64,000 bases of DNA from Methylophilus sp. (GTDB lineage Bacteria; Pseudomonadota; Gammaproteobacteria; Burkholderiales; Methylophilaceae): NCBI GenBank assembly GCA_030696695.1, contig JAUYRP010000024.1:1-64000 (forward strand), written 5' to 3'. The translations under genes were made by a program, and so were the position numbers. How positions within the stretch are numbered: position 1 is the stretch's first letter; every line of letters begins with the position of its first letter. The notes beneath the pieces are model-generated. The model searched no databases, was not told where the DNA came from, and saw only the letters and a list, made by a program, of their open reading frames with translations. This document shows positions 39,007-48,778 of this stretch, piece by piece.

Positions 39007-39629
39007 TGACTTTGATTTGTGGTGTAGACGAAGCTGGGCGGGGACCGCTTGCAGGTGCAGTCTATGCGGCAGCAGTGATACTAAATCCAGATTGGCCTAT
39101 CTTGGGCTTGGCAGACTCTAAAAAGCTAAGTGAAAAAAAACGTGACGCGCTAGCCATTACCATTAAACAACATGCGTTGGCGTGGTCAATCGCGAGTAGT
39201 AGCGTTGAAGAAATTGATCAACTCAATATATTGCAAGCCAGCTTGCTGGCAATGAAGCGTGCGGTTGAGCAGATGCAAGTAGAATTTGCACATGCATTAT
39301 CTAGTTTTGAGTTGCTTGTCCAAGTCGATGGCAATCAGCGCCCCAAAATTCAACTGCCATGCGAAGCCATCATCAAAGGGGATAGCAAAGTTGCTGCTAT
39401 CTCTGCTGCTTCTATTTTGGCAAAAACGGCGCGCGATGCTGAGCTATGTGTATTAGACCAACAATATCCAGTGTATGGTTTTGCGCAACACAAAGGATAC
39501 CCAACCGCAGCACATATGGACTTACTGAAGCAGCATGGTGTTTCACCCGTCCATCGGCGCAGCTATGCACCTGTTAAAGCGTTATTAGCAATTGAAAGCA
39601 GTCAATCGACGAGCAATACCTTTTTCTAG
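39003..39629 (+). CDS. rnhB: Ribonuclease HII
   Basis: Removes ribonucleotides from DNA and RNA primers. The catalytic start motif [12 protein letters not shown] (Asp9, Glu10) and the later [17 protein letters not shown] are diagnostic. Length is 208 residues. It ends the envelope cluster and its frame overlaps the convergent methyltransferase gene by four bases. Confidence 0.96.
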   Translation: MMTLICGVDEAGRGPLAGAVYAAAVILNPDWPILGLADSKKLSEKKRDALAITIKQHALAWSIASSSVEEIDQLNILQASLLAMKRAVEQMQVEFAHALSSFELLVQVDGNQRPKIQLPCEAIIKGDSKVAAISAASILAKTARDAELCVLDQQYPVYGFAQHKGYPTAAHMDLLKQHGVSPVHRRSYAPVKALLAIESSQSTSNTFF

Positions 39630-40336
39630 GCAAGTAGTAAAAATACAGTAGGTTTTTTATGCAGGTCAGGCAGTGGTTTTTGCTTCCACTGGAAGATGGT
39701 TTTGGTCATGATGAATTCTTCTGGCAAGCTGACATTGCAAGCGATAGACAACTTAGTATTACCATTGCAATTCGCTAGAATATCTTCCAACATATGCTGA
39801 TTTCTATAGGGTGTTTCAATGAAAATCTGCGTTTCATTCATGCTGTTGGCGCGTTTTTCTATCTCACGAAGTTGCTGTATGCGTGCAGATTTATCACTTG
39901 GTAAATAACCTAAAAAGGTAAAGCGTTGCCCATTTAATCCACTGCCCATTAAGCCTAGTAATATGGAGCTCGGGCCTACCAGCGGTGCCACACGTATACC
40001 TTTTTGATGTGCTAGCCACGCTAATGTTGCACCTGGATCTGCAATACCTGGGCAACCAGCCTCACTCATCATCCCCACATGTTTACCCGCGACTAACTCC
40101 GCAAGCAGTGAAGGTAGTTCTTTGTCTGGCGTATGCGTATTCAGTGTTTTGAATTGTATGTCTCGAATAGCCTTGGGATGTCGTATGGCAGCTAAAAAAT
40201 GACGAGCAGTCTTTTCATTTTCAACAATAAAAGTATCAAGGCTATGGGTAATACTTATCACGTCTACTGGCAACACATGTGAGATGTGATCACCGCCAAG
40301 CGTGACTGGGATAAAGTACAGTGTTCCTATACTCAT
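39626..40336 (-). CDS. RsmI-like SAM-dependent methyltransferase (tetrapyrrole methylase fold)
   Basis: The fold is shared with the 16S rRNA C1402 2'-O-methyltransferase RsmI. Motifs are the N-terminal [66 protein letters not shown], and the conserved ETPYRN. At 236 residues it is shorter than usual RsmI (about 280), and position 4 on is Y-F-I-P-V-T-L rather than the usual V-A-T-P-I-G-N. It is therefore probably the paralogue found in many betaproteobacteria, with an uncertain substrate. It is the last gene of a minus-strand group with the DUF4139 gene. Confidence 0.78.
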   Translation of the reverse strand: MSIGTLYFIPVTLGGDHISHVLPVDVISITHSLDTFIVENEKTARHFLAAIRHPKAIRDIQFKTLNTHTPDKELPSLLAELVAGKHVGMMSEAGCPGIADPGATLAWLAHQKGIRVAPLVGPSSILLGLMGSGLNGQRFTFLGYLPSDKSARIQQLREIEKRANSMNETQIFIETPYRNQHMLEDILANCNGNTKLSIACNVSLPEEFIMTKTIFQWKQKPLPDLHKKPTVFLLLA

Positions 40337-40350
40337 GGCAGTAGGTGCAA

Positions 40351-41826
40351 CTAGTATTTAACTTGTGCGCGGTAGGTCAGCGTGGTGCTACCTTCCGCTG
40401 GAATATCCACTTGCCAAATGGCAAGTTGACTGTTGAGCTTGCGATGGCGAATGTTCTCATGGGTGATTTTCCAATCACCTGATATCGGCTCTTGCACCGT
40501 AACGGTTACTTTCTCTTTTTTGGCATTTTTGAGCGTGATTTCATATGCGCTTTCATATGCGTTGATTGCTTTTGAAGGTTTAGGCAATATCTTGAATTCC
40601 GTTTGTTTTTTATCAGCAGTGACATCAAAAGCGTCGCCTAACTTTAAACGTACAGTTTCATTTTTAGCTGTGTGATCAATGCGATCTTCACCCACAAATT
40701 GTGCATTACCCGCTTGGTCTTTTTTATACATGCGAAGAATGCCTTTAGGCAACGGGGTGCCAAGTTGCGCGCGTTCCGTATTATCAAACTCTACAAACAC
40801 GCCCACTTTCAACTTAGTACCGATTTCACCATATTGACCTTGATAGTAATAATCAGCACCTTTTAATACCAGCTCTTTTCTTGCGGGAATGTGCTGAGCA
40901 TTGAGTAACGCTACTTGCTTAGTTTGATTGTCTTTAATGGTGGTTGTGCGATTAAGTGTGTACAAATGATATTCTAACAACGATTCTTCTTGCATCGGCA
41001 TCGCAGATTCTGCCATGGACATATCGCTACGCATACTTTTAACCATGGGCCTGAGTTGCTCATATACACGGTTCACATTACCTGCAACCAGTTGCAATTT
41101 TGCATTTTGGTATGCGGTGCCACTGGTGTTCGATAAGGTCACCCATCCAGAAAGATCGATACTGTCTTCTTTGGCGTTTAGTTCAGCGACATAATCTGCT
41201 TTCCAGCTTAAACCGCCTGTTAGGTAGCTTAACTCAACAGTCTGCTGCTGGTCGCCAGTGTTGCTCACGAGGTTAGTCAGGGTAGGGCGGTCTCGTAAAT
41301 TTGCAGGAAAATTGTCGAATATAATGCGACTATTTGCATGGTTACCAAACGGACCGGTTTCTATACGATCTCCAATTTTCAGGACAACACCATTATTGGC
41401 GGATAATACAGTGGCTTGTTCGCTAGATTCCACACCAGTGACAGGGTTGCTTTTGAGCAAACTGACGGTTTTACCCACATATTTTTCTAGCAGCTTTTCT
41501 GGCGATAACAAATCAAAATCAAAGTTTTGTTCTAATACAGAAATACTACCTAATGCGCTAATACTTTTAAATAAAGCAGTTTCAGGTCGAATCTGCGCAC
41601 TCACATCTCTTAACGCAACTGATTGAATGCCTTTGTTGAGTTTGATGTTACGTGTGTCTTTGACTAGGGCTAAATTATCGTTATAAATAGTGATGGCCAG
41701 GGATTGCTGCTCTTGCGCAGTACTAAGCAGCTCTGTTATGTCTTCAGGTTTAGCATGAGTAGCAACTGAGCCAATCACAAGGATGCTAGCTAGCCAAGAG
41801 GTAAGAGTGATGTTGGTTGTTGTCAT
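40351..41826 (-). CDS. DUF4139 domain-containing secreted protein
   Basis: Function unknown. A signal peptide (LASILVIGSVATHA) is followed by a beta-rich chain of 491 residues. Family features are ITIYNDNLALVKDTRNI near the start, LSYLTGGLSWKADYVAEL in the middle and TVTVQEPISGDW near the end. It is likely periplasmic or surface-exposed. It starts eight bases after the anchored VPxP-tail protein and is probably co-transcribed with it, which suggests the two act together in the envelope. Confidence 0.78.
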   Translation of the reverse strand: MTTTNITLTSWLASILVIGSVATHAKPEDITELLSTAQEQQSLAITIYNDNLALVKDTRNIKLNKGIQSVALRDVSAQIRPETALFKSISALGSISVLEQNFDFDLLSPEKLLEKYVGKTVSLLKSNPVTGVESSEQATVLSANNGVVLKIGDRIETGPFGNHANSRIIFDNFPANLRDRPTLTNLVSNTGDQQQTVELSYLTGGLSWKADYVAELNAKEDSIDLSGWVTLSNTSGTAYQNAKLQLVAGNVNRVYEQLRPMVKSMRSDMSMAESAMPMQEESLLEYHLYTLNRTTTIKDNQTKQVALLNAQHIPARKELVLKGADYYYQGQYGEIGTKLKVGVFVEFDNTERAQLGTPLPKGILRMYKKDQAGNAQFVGEDRIDHTAKNETVRLKLGDAFDVTADKKQTEFKILPKPSKAINAYESAYEITLKNAKKEKVTVTVQEPISGDWKITHENIRHRKLNSQLAIWQVDIPAEGSTTLTYRAQVKY

Positions 41827-41833
41827 TTAAGGT

Positions 41834-42532
41834 TTAAAAATTCAGGATGTTATTACGTTGTACGAACTTGAATCTGATCAAGCCAATCAGTAGCATAGCG
41901 CACACTGCTAAATAGATAGACTTAGGGACTGGCACTATAGATATTGGGTTGCTGTTATCACCGCCAGTATTACCACCGCCATTACCGCCACCAGTAATTA
42001 GTGGTGCACCATTGGCACCAGGTGCAAGATAAATTGGACCATTCGGACCTGAGAGTGCATTTGGCTTCGCGCTAATGTCGCTCTCAGGTACACCGGCAAA
42101 CACTTGCGCATTTGGATTATTCTCGTCGGCTAAATAAACTAGTGGGGCACTATCTTCAGGTGACCCATTTTCGTCTGCGATATTTGTGCCACTAGCGCTT
42201 GTTAGGTCGCTGATGATTTGTTTGTAACGCGTTAAGTCGTTATCGCTACGCGCTAAATTGATTTTGTCTTGAAGAAATGCAATATCAAGTGGTGTGGGAG
42301 TGGGGCGTTGAATGTCTTGCTTGTTGTTAAATGGGTCTTCTCTAAGTGACTCAAGAAAAGCAAGCCATTTTTTAAACTTCTCATTATCTGAAAATAAACT
42401 CTGCTGATTACAGTTAATCAAACAAGGAGGTTCTCTGAACAACATTTCATGAAAAGCGGTATAGCCCAATAAAGTAACAATTGCAGGAAGTAGAAACATC
42501 AGTACTTTAATTGTCTTTTTTTGTATAGGCAT
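41834..42532 (-). CDS. Anchored extracytoplasmic protein with PEP-CTERM-like VPxP tail
   Basis: Not recognised as a known family. The 232 residues have an N-terminal hydrophobic segment (about 9-25), a polar middle with one C-x-x-x-C pair (PCLINC), and a Gly/Asn-rich linker. The C-terminal tail has the order V-P-V-P, a hydrophobic helix (IYLAVCAMLLIGLI), then basic residues (RFKFVQRN). That layout resembles PEP-CTERM/VPxP sorting signals, but the final basic cluster is weak and more residues follow. An ordinary two-end membrane anchor is the alternative. It precedes the DUF4139 gene. Confidence 0.6.
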   Translation of the reverse strand: MPIQKKTIKVLMFLLPAIVTLLGYTAFHEMLFREPPCLINCNQQSLFSDNEKFKKWLAFLESLREDPFNNKQDIQRPTPTPLDIAFLQDKINLARSDNDLTRYKQIISDLTSASGTNIADENGSPEDSAPLVYLADENNPNAQVFAGVPESDISAKPNALSGPNGPIYLAPGANGAPLITGGGNGGGNTGGDNSNPISIVPVPKSIYLAVCAMLLIGLIRFKFVQRNNILNF

Positions 42533-42636
42533 ATAGTTAGCTTTTTTAGGTTTGCTAATAATAAAACATTAATCGCATATTACGCTATATATTGCGTTTT
42601 TTACAAACTTTATGACTACATATTGATAATTTTTTA

Positions 42637-43218
42637 TTAAACGATGGCTACTTTTTCGTTGGTTAGCATAGTGACGAGTTTAATTAAAGGTAAGCCAATG
42701 AGCGCATTGGGGTCTTCACCAATCATCCGTTCGATTAACACAATACCTAAGCCTTCGGATTTTGCACTTCCAGCACATTGATATGGCTGATCTTTTGCAA
42801 GATAGCTTTCAATCTCTTGGTCTGAATATTGTCTGAACTTAACTAATGTAGGCACCACTTCAGATTGCATGTTGCCTGTGGCTGCATTCAGCAAGCAAAG
42901 TGCACTATAAAACGTCACTTCTCGGCCACGCATCAGTTGTAGTTGCTTCATTGCGTTTTGATGATTCAAAGGTTTTCCTAACGGAATATTGTCTAGTGTT
43001 GCCACTTGATCACAACCAATGACTAAAGCATGGGGGTATTCATCTGCCACTTTTTTTGCTTTTTCTTGTGATAGCCTTAAAGCGGTTTGATGTGGTTTCT
43101 CATTATCCAGCGGCGTTTCGTCAACCTTTGGTGATACGCAACTAAATTGAATTTGCAACTTTTGCAACAGCTCTCGTCTGTATACAGATGAGGATGCGAG
43201 GATAATGGTTTGTTTCAT
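42637..43218 (-). CDS. maf: Maf-family nucleotide pyrophosphatase (YceF type)
   Basis: House-cleaning pyrophosphatase that hydrolyses modified nucleoside triphosphates; the YceF subgroup prefers m7GTP (family knowledge). Motifs are [32 protein letters not shown] and the C-terminal [11 protein letters not shown]. Length is 193 residues. It follows pycB on the minus strand with a perfect 11-base inverted repeat between. Whether it acts on m7GTP or dTTP/UTP is not certain. Confidence 0.88.
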   Translation of the reverse strand: MKQTIILASSSVYRRELLQKLQIQFSCVSPKVDETPLDNEKPHQTALRLSQEKAKKVADEYPHALVIGCDQVATLDNIPLGKPLNHQNAMKQLQLMRGREVTFYSALCLLNAATGNMQSEVVPTLVKFRQYSDQEIESYLAKDQPYQCAGSAKSEGLGIVLIERMIGEDPNALIGLPLIKLVTMLTNEKVAIV

Positions 43219-43232
43219 AGAGGTGTGTTAAG

Positions 43233-43263
43233 AATGGCCTGTTGTTCATACAAACAGGCCATT
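43233..43263 (-). terminator. 11-base perfect stem-loop after pycB
   Basis: AATGGCCTGTT (43233-43243) and its exact reverse complement (43253-43263) around a 9-base loop, 5 bases past the pycB stop. The T run on the minus strand is poor, so termination may be partial. Confidence 0.6.
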
Positions 43264-43267
43264 TGCA

Positions 43268-45109
43268 TTAATCAGGTTGAATTTCAAGCAGAGACTCATC
43301 AGGCGTTACATTGTCGCCTTTAGCGACGTGTATGGCCACAACAGTCCCTGTTTTAGAGGCTTGAATTTCATTTTCCATCTTCATCGCCTCAATCACTAAC
43401 ACACCATCCCCAGCTTTGACTTTGTCACCAACATTCACCTTAACAGCCACAATCGTACCTGGCATAGCAGTTGTTACGCAGCCTGCATGATTCGGGCGAG
43501 GGCGGCCACTGGAAGTCACTGAAGCCACTTTTTTCTTGCCGCTCGCTTTACCGCCGCCAGAAACTTCAATTTCACTCAAGGTTTCTACAATAACTTCTTC
43601 CGCAATTCCATCTACAGAAACATAAAATGGACGCTGTTCTTCACCCGCATGGCCACTGCCAGTGAGTTTAATATGGAAAGTTTCACCGTGGAGGGTTACT
43701 TTGAACTCATTGGGTGCATAACGTGCGGCAGAAGTGTTAACAGCCTCTTTAGTCATTAAGACTTCTGGCTTGAGTAAACCAGCATTACGTTCTTGCAAAA
43801 ATGTTTGGCCGATATCTGGGAACATTGCGTATGTCAGTACATCTTCATCGTTTTGGGCAATACGTTCGGCTTCCGCTTGTAATTTTGCCATTTCTGGTTC
43901 TAACAAATCTGCAGGGCGGCAAGTGATGACCTCACCATCGCCCACGGCAAGTTGTTTCACTTCTTCGTTGACCGCAGTCGGAGCCTTACCATATTGACCT
44001 AAAAAGTAATTTTTCACTTCATTGGTGATAGATTTATAACGTGCACCTGTCATCACATTGAGTACTGCTTGAGTGCCGACAATTTGAGAGGTGGGTGTTA
44101 CCAATGGCGGAAAGCCTAAATCTTCACGTACACGTGGAATTTCAGCCAATACTGCGTCCATTTTATCGAGCGCACCTTGTTCTTTAAGCTGGTTGGATAA
44201 GTTTGAAATCATACCGCCAGGTACTTGATTGACTAACACGCGTGTATCAACCCCAGTAAATGCACTTTCATATTGCCAGTATTTTTGGCGTACTTCTTTA
44301 AAGTAAGCTGTAATTTCTTGCAATTTTACAAGATCTATGCCTGTGTCATATTCTGTGCCTTTAAAAGCAGCAACCATACTCTCTGTTGATGGATGGCTGG
44401 CTCCATCACCAAAAGATGAGTTACATGTGTCAATTACACTAGCACCATTTTCAACTGCTTTCATGAGGGATATGTTTGCAAAACCCGATGTGGCATGGCT
44501 GTGAACATGTATTGGTAAATCCACCTCCGATTTGATTGCTTTAACTAAATCACCAGCTATATGAGGAGCAAGAATACCAGCCATATCTTTAATACCTATG
44601 CTGTCAGCACCCATCTGTTGCAGTTCTTTGGCCATGCTTACAAAATAAGCAATGTCGTGCACTGGGCTCGTCGTGTATGACAATGTGCCAATCGCATGTT
44701 TTTTTACGTTTTTTACTGCCTTAATAGCTTCTCTAATATTACGAGTATCGTTCATCGCATCGAAAATTCGAAACACGTCCACACCTGCATTAGCAGCCTG
44801 TTTCACAAACGCATGGACCACATCATCAGAATAATGCCTGTAACCGAGCAAGTTTTGGCCACGTAACAACATGTTGATTTGGCTGTTTGGTAATGCTTTG
44901 CGCAGTTTTCTCAGGCGCTGCCAAGGGTCTTCTTTTAAGAACCTGACGCAAGCATCAAAAGTTGCACCGCCCCATGCTTCTAGAGACCAAAAGCCTACCG
45001 CATCTAATTGTGGGCAAATAGGCAGCATATCTTCTGTGCGCATACGAGTCGCGATAAGGGATTGATGGCCGTCGCGTAAAACCAATTCAGTGATATGTAT
45101 TTTGCTCAT
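43268..45109 (-). CDS. pycB: Pyruvate carboxylase subunit B (biotin-carrying carboxyltransferase)
   Basis: Transfers carboxyl from biotin to pyruvate to form oxaloacetate. The N-terminal HMG-CoA-lyase-like TIM barrel has the start VLRDGHQSLIATRMRTEDM and metal-site HVHSHATSG. A PYC/OADA linker domain lies in the middle, and a C-terminal biotinyl domain carries VIEAMKMEN. At 613 residues it could also be an oxaloacetate decarboxylase alpha subunit. The adjacent biotin carboxylase and the absence of membrane beta or gamma subunits favour an anaplerotic two-subunit pyruvate carboxylase. Confidence 0.85.
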   Translation of the reverse strand: MSKIHITELVLRDGHQSLIATRMRTEDMLPICPQLDAVGFWSLEAWGGATFDACVRFLKEDPWQRLRKLRKALPNSQINMLLRGQNLLGYRHYSDDVVHAFVKQAANAGVDVFRIFDAMNDTRNIREAIKAVKNVKKHAIGTLSYTTSPVHDIAYFVSMAKELQQMGADSIGIKDMAGILAPHIAGDLVKAIKSEVDLPIHVHSHATSGFANISLMKAVENGASVIDTCNSSFGDGASHPSTESMVAAFKGTEYDTGIDLVKLQEITAYFKEVRQKYWQYESAFTGVDTRVLVNQVPGGMISNLSNQLKEQGALDKMDAVLAEIPRVREDLGFPPLVTPTSQIVGTQAVLNVMTGARYKSITNEVKNYFLGQYGKAPTAVNEEVKQLAVGDGEVITCRPADLLEPEMAKLQAEAERIAQNDEDVLTYAMFPDIGQTFLQERNAGLLKPEVLMTKEAVNTSAARYAPNEFKVTLHGETFHIKLTGSGHAGEEQRPFYVSVDGIAEEVIVETLSEIEVSGGGKASGKKKVASVTSSGRPRPNHAGCVTTAMPGTIVAVKVNVGDKVKAGDGVLVIEAMKMENEIQASKTGTVVAIHVAKGDNVTPDESLLEIQPD

Positions 45110-45134
45110 AATTTTTAGTCTAAAACGTTAATGA

Positions 45135-46553
45135 TTAAATGCCTTCGTGTGCTGCTATGGCTGCAGAAATGGCCGCAGCAAACAACTCCGGGGGAAACTC
45201 GATTTTATAGTTGACGAGTTCAGGGTGCGTTTCCACAAAGCTGGTGTTAAAGTTAGCCCCCCTGAAGTCAGGGTGTTTCATAATTTCTTGATAATAAGGG
45301 ATAGTAGTCTTTACGCCATATACGACCATGTCGTCGAGTGCGCGTTTGCCGCGCTCAATCACGCCTTCCCAATCCAAAGCCCACACTGTGAGTTTTGCAC
45401 ACATGGAATCGTAATAGGGTGGTATCACATAACCGCTGTAAATCGCTGCGTCCATCCGTACCCCTGGTCCACCAGGAGAATAGTAACGTGTGATCTTGCC
45501 AAAACTAGGCAGAAAATCATTTTTCGGATCTTCAGCATTGATCCTGTACTCCATGGCAAAGCCACGGAAGTGAATCTCACTTTGCTTATATTGTAATGGC
45601 AGGCCAAAAGCCACACGAATTTGTTCCTGAACGATATCTACACCAGTAATCGTTTCGGTAACCGTATGTTCCACTTGCAAACGGGTATTCATTTCCATGA
45701 AATAAAACGTATTGTCCGCATCAAGTAAGAACTCAACTGTGCCCGCATTTTCGTAACCCACCGCTTTGGCAGCTTTCACAGCTAAACCACCAATGTAGTC
45801 ACGTTGCGCTTGGCTTAGTTGTGGAGATGGAGCGATTTCAATCAACTTTTGATTACGACGTTGAATAGAGCAATCACGCTCAAATAGATGAATCACATTG
45901 CCATGACTGTCTGCCAGTACCTGCACTTCGATGTGGCGAGGCGCCACCACGCATTTTTCCAAAAAGACCTCAGGTTTGCCAAACGCTTTGCTCGCCTCAG
46001 AAATCACGCGATCATAATTCGTTACTAAGTCTTTTTCAGAATCACAACGTCTAATGCCGCGCCCACCACCGCCGTTGGTGGCCTTGAGCATCACTGGGTA
46101 ACCAATCGAATTGGCTAACTTAATGGCTTCATCTAAATTTTCTAAGTTACCATCACTGCCTGGCGTGCAAGGAATGCCCGCACTGGTCATGGCGTTACGC
46201 GCTTGTATTTTGTCACCCATTTGGCGAATAACATCTGCATTTGGCCCAATGAACTTAATGCCACGACGCGCACAAATTTCTGCCAACTCGGGATTTTCGG
46301 ATAAAAATCCGTAACCAGGGTGCAGGGCGTCACAGCCTGCGGCTACAGCTACGTTTACGATGTTGTGTGCGTTTAGATAGCCAGCAACAGGGTCGGTACC
46401 AATGTTGTAAGCTTCGTCTGCTTTCTTCACATGTAACGCATGTCTATCGGCTTCAGCATAAATGGCGACAGATTTAATGCCCATTTCTGAGCACGCACGA
46501 ACAATGCGTACTGCAATTTCTCCGCGATTAGCAACCAATATTTTTTTGAACAC
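45135..46553 (-). CDS. pycA: Pyruvate carboxylase subunit A (biotin carboxylase)
   Basis: Carboxylates biotin using ATP and bicarbonate. The biotin-carboxylase N-terminus MFKKILVANRGEIAVRIVRAC, the ATP-grasp glycine loop KATNGGGGRGIRRC, and the catalytic MEMNTRLQVEHTVTE are present. Length is 472 residues. It precedes pycB by 25 bases and they are clearly one operon. An acetyl-CoA carboxylase AccC would normally sit with accB, which is not here. Oxaloacetate supply would complement the aminotransferase at 3138. Confidence 0.87.
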   Translation of the reverse strand: MFKKILVANRGEIAVRIVRACSEMGIKSVAIYAEADRHALHVKKADEAYNIGTDPVAGYLNAHNIVNVAVAAGCDALHPGYGFLSENPELAEICARRGIKFIGPNADVIRQMGDKIQARNAMTSAGIPCTPGSDGNLENLDEAIKLANSIGYPVMLKATNGGGGRGIRRCDSEKDLVTNYDRVISEASKAFGKPEVFLEKCVVAPRHIEVQVLADSHGNVIHLFERDCSIQRRNQKLIEIAPSPQLSQAQRDYIGGLAVKAAKAVGYENAGTVEFLLDADNTFYFMEMNTRLQVEHTVTETITGVDIVQEQIRVAFGLPLQYKQSEIHFRGFAMEYRINAEDPKNDFLPSFGKITRYYSPGGPGVRMDAAIYSGYVIPPYYDSMCAKLTVWALDWEGVIERGKRALDDMVVYGVKTTIPYYQEIMKHPDFRGANFNTSFVETHPELVNYKIEFPPELFAAAISAAIAAHEGI

Positions 46554-46672
46554 GTAGCACCTAGATTCTAACTAACAAACTTTTCAATTATAACACGAGC
46601 ACTGCGGCTGATAAAGAACAGGCTAGCGACAATTTGTGTGGGCCAGTAGAATAGCGACTTAAGTCAATTGAA

Positions 46673-47179
46673 ATGCTATTGAAAGAAAATATGGAATTAA
46701 ATCATATCAATAATCTTGATTTTGCCAAACGAATGCAAGTGCTCGAAGGTGAGGTTCCTGTTGATTATTTTCAGCGGCTAAACGCGTTGCTCGATATGTC
46801 GGGATTGAATGAGCAATCAAAGGTCGCCTACAAGGTAGTGGGGCAATCTAATAAGTTGCAGTTACCTAGCTTGCATTTGGAAATAGATGCATCTTTGCCT
46901 ATGTTATGTCAGCGATGCTTAGAGGGTTTACATGTGCCGATCAAGCTGGAGTTCGATTACGTAATTAGCGAAGAAATGCCAGAATCACTAGATGAGAGCG
47001 ATGATGCCGATTGGGTTGAGGCGTCGGTGGATATGGATTTGCAAACATTGATTGAGGATGAGTTGCTTATTGCTTTGCCCATTGCTCCTTTGCATGCTTC
47101 TCCCTGCAAGCAGTTGAAGTTAGAGGTAGGTGATCGAGTCAACCCATTCTCCGTGTTGAAAAGCTTAAAAAAAGACTGA
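46673..47179 (+). CDS. yceD: DUF177/YceD-family protein
   Basis: Conserved partner of rpmF, thought to act in 23S rRNA or ribosome processing (family knowledge). The 168-residue product has the characteristic LPMLCQRCLEGLHVPI motif, an acidic middle (DESDDADWVEA), and the end segment DELLIALPIAPLHASPCK. The start could be ATG 46673 or ATG 46691 (MELNHINNLDFAK). A perfect hairpin lies between it and rpmF. Confidence 0.87.
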   Translation: MLLKENMELNHINNLDFAKRMQVLEGEVPVDYFQRLNALLDMSGLNEQSKVAYKVVGQSNKLQLPSLHLEIDASLPMLCQRCLEGLHVPIKLEFDYVISEEMPESLDESDDADWVEASVDMDLQTLIEDELLIALPIAPLHASPCKQLKLEVGDRVNPFSVLKSLKKD

Positions 47180-47280
47180 TTTAGCGATAAATTAAGGCAA
47201 TATGTTGTGTTTTCATTTACATGCGAACACAAAATAGATTATTATCATGGATTAGTCACTTATCGCATATTTACATGATT

Positions 47281-47310
47281 GCCGATTAATTGTATTAATC
47301 GGCAGTTTTT
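47281..47310 (+). terminator. Perfect hairpin with T run just upstream of rpmF
   Basis: GCCGATTAAT and its reverse complement form a 10-base stem with a 3-base loop (47281-47303), followed by AGTTTTT. It has intrinsic terminator form but ends only 14 bases before the rpmF start codon, so it may be an attenuator. Confidence 0.8.
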
Positions 47311-47323
47311 ATTGGAGTACATT

Positions 47324-47503
47324 ATGGCAGTTCAACAAAACAAAAAGTCACCTTCAAAACGTGGCATGCACCGTTCACATGATTTCTTAACAAACCCACC
47401 TTTGGCTGTTGAGCCAACGACTGGTGAGACACATTTACGTCACCACATTAGCCCAAGCGGTTACTATCGTGGTCGCAAGGTGCTGCCTGCCAAAGGTGAG
47501 TAA
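47324..47503 (+). CDS. rpmF: 50S ribosomal protein L32
   Basis: Small basic protein of the large subunit. The 59 residues begin [22 protein letters not shown], matching the proteobacterial form; there are no cysteines, so this is the zinc-free variant. The ATG at 47324 has TTGGAG upstream; the frame's earlier extension crosses the hairpin and is not used. It sits between yceD and plsX, the conserved order. Confidence 0.97.
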   Translation: MAVQQNKKSPSKRGMHRSHDFLTNPPLAVEPTTGETHLRHHISPSGYYRGRKVLPAKGE

Positions 47504-47556
47504 TAGTTAACTAATTGCGATCATTCTATTGATACGCGATTTAGGTTAAACGAATG

Positions 47557-47583
47557 CGCCGCACTCTGATAAGTGCGGCGTTT
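47557..47583 (+). terminator. GC-rich hairpin after rpmF
   Basis: Perfect 9-base stem CGCCGCACT / AGTGCGGCG with a 6-base loop and TTT at the end. A terminator of moderate strength between rpmF and plsX. Confidence 0.65.
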
Positions 47584-47663
47584 GCATATCTACAATAGCT
47601 ACCAAGATAATTATTCATTACGACAGATGATAGTTTTACTGCAGCGCAAGCTTGGAACTTAAT

Positions 47664-48737
47664 ATGACCACAACGCATCATTCAGTACACTCACATATGG
47701 ATATCACTATCGCGATTGATGCCATGGGAGGCGATCATGGCCCGCATATCACGGTGCCAGCGGCCATCCAGGTCATTAAAGAAAACCCGCGTGTCAATAT
47801 CATACTGGTTGGTTTGCAAGACGCTATTGCTGCAGAGTTGCAAGTGCGCAATGTGACCACTGGTCCGCGTTTGCGTATTCACCATGCAACCGAAGTAGTG
47901 CAGATGGATGAGTCTCCGCAAAGTGCGCTCAAAAATAAAAAAGACTCCTCAATGCGTGTGGCCATCAATATGGTGAAAACAGGCGAGGCGCATGCCTGCG
48001 TAAGTGCGGGCAACACTGGGGCGTTGATGGCCACTGCAAGGTTTGTATTAAAGATGCTGCCTGGCATAGACCGCCCAGCGATAGCTTCATCTTTGCCGTC
48101 AGAAAAAGGCACAACTTTTATGCTGGATTTAGGTGCTAATGCGGACTGCACGCCAGAGCATTTATACCAATTTGCCATCATGGGTGCGATGTTGGTGAGC
48201 AGTGTTGAGAACAAACCAAATCCAAGTATTGGTTTGCTCAATATTGGGTCAGAAGAAATTAAAGGTAACGAAGTGGTAAAACAAGCAGGCGAGTTGTTGC
48301 GCAATAGCCATCTGAATTTTTACGGCAATATTGAAGGTGACGATATTTTCAAAGGGACGACTGATATCGTGGTATGTGATGGATTTGTGGGCAATGTATC
48401 ACTTAAAACGACTGAAGGACTGGCGCATATGATGGGTAAGTTCCTCACTCAGGAATTCAAAAAAAATTGGCTAACCAAGTTGATGGCGCTGGGTGCAATG
48501 CCAGTATTAAAAGCGTTTAAAAAGCGACTAGATCCTCGTCGCTACAATGGTGCTAGCTTTCTTGGCCTAAAGGGCATTGTAGTGAAAAGCCATGGGGGTG
48601 CGGATAGTATTGCTTTCTGTAATGCTCTACATGTGGCGATTGATGAAGCAGGGAGTGGTGTTCTAAAGCGAATCACTGAGCAATTGGAAATAGAACATGC
48701 GCAAATTATGGCCACTCCGATGACTGAAGCGCAATAA
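47664..48737 (+). CDS. plsX: Phosphate acyltransferase PlsX
   Basis: Makes acyl-phosphate from acyl-ACP for phospholipid synthesis. The signature [12 protein letters not shown] is at the N-terminus, followed by [27 protein letters not shown] and [19 protein letters not shown] 47664 has GGA upstream; ATG 47697 gives the tighter family start ([12 protein letters not shown]). Without the lead the length is about 346 residues. It opens the plsX-fab series. Confidence 0.95.
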   Translation: MTTTHHSVHSHMDITIAIDAMGGDHGPHITVPAAIQVIKENPRVNIILVGLQDAIAAELQVRNVTTGPRLRIHHATEVVQMDESPQSALKNKKDSSMRVAINMVKTGEAHACVSAGNTGALMATARFVLKMLPGIDRPAIASSLPSEKGTTFMLDLGANADCTPEHLYQFAIMGAMLVSSVENKPNPSIGLLNIGSEEIKGNEVVKQAGELLRNSHLNFYGNIEGDDIFKGTTDIVVCDGFVGNVSLKTTEGLAHMMGKFLTQEFKKNWLTKLMALGAMPVLKAFKKRLDPRRYNGASFLGLKGIVVKSHGGADSIAFCNALHVAIDEAGSGVLKRITEQLEIEHAQIMATPMTEAQ

Positions 48738-48778
48738 GCGCTTAGATATACATCACTTTTAAGGCATAATCCCACTTT

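Noticed and set aside
43268-45109. Oxaloacetate decarboxylase sodium pump
   Set aside because: No membrane beta or gamma subunit gene adjoins, and a biotin carboxylase gene does.
45147-45596. 149-residue frame antisense to the biotin carboxylase gene
   Set aside because: Mirror of a conserved coding region with no ribosome site.
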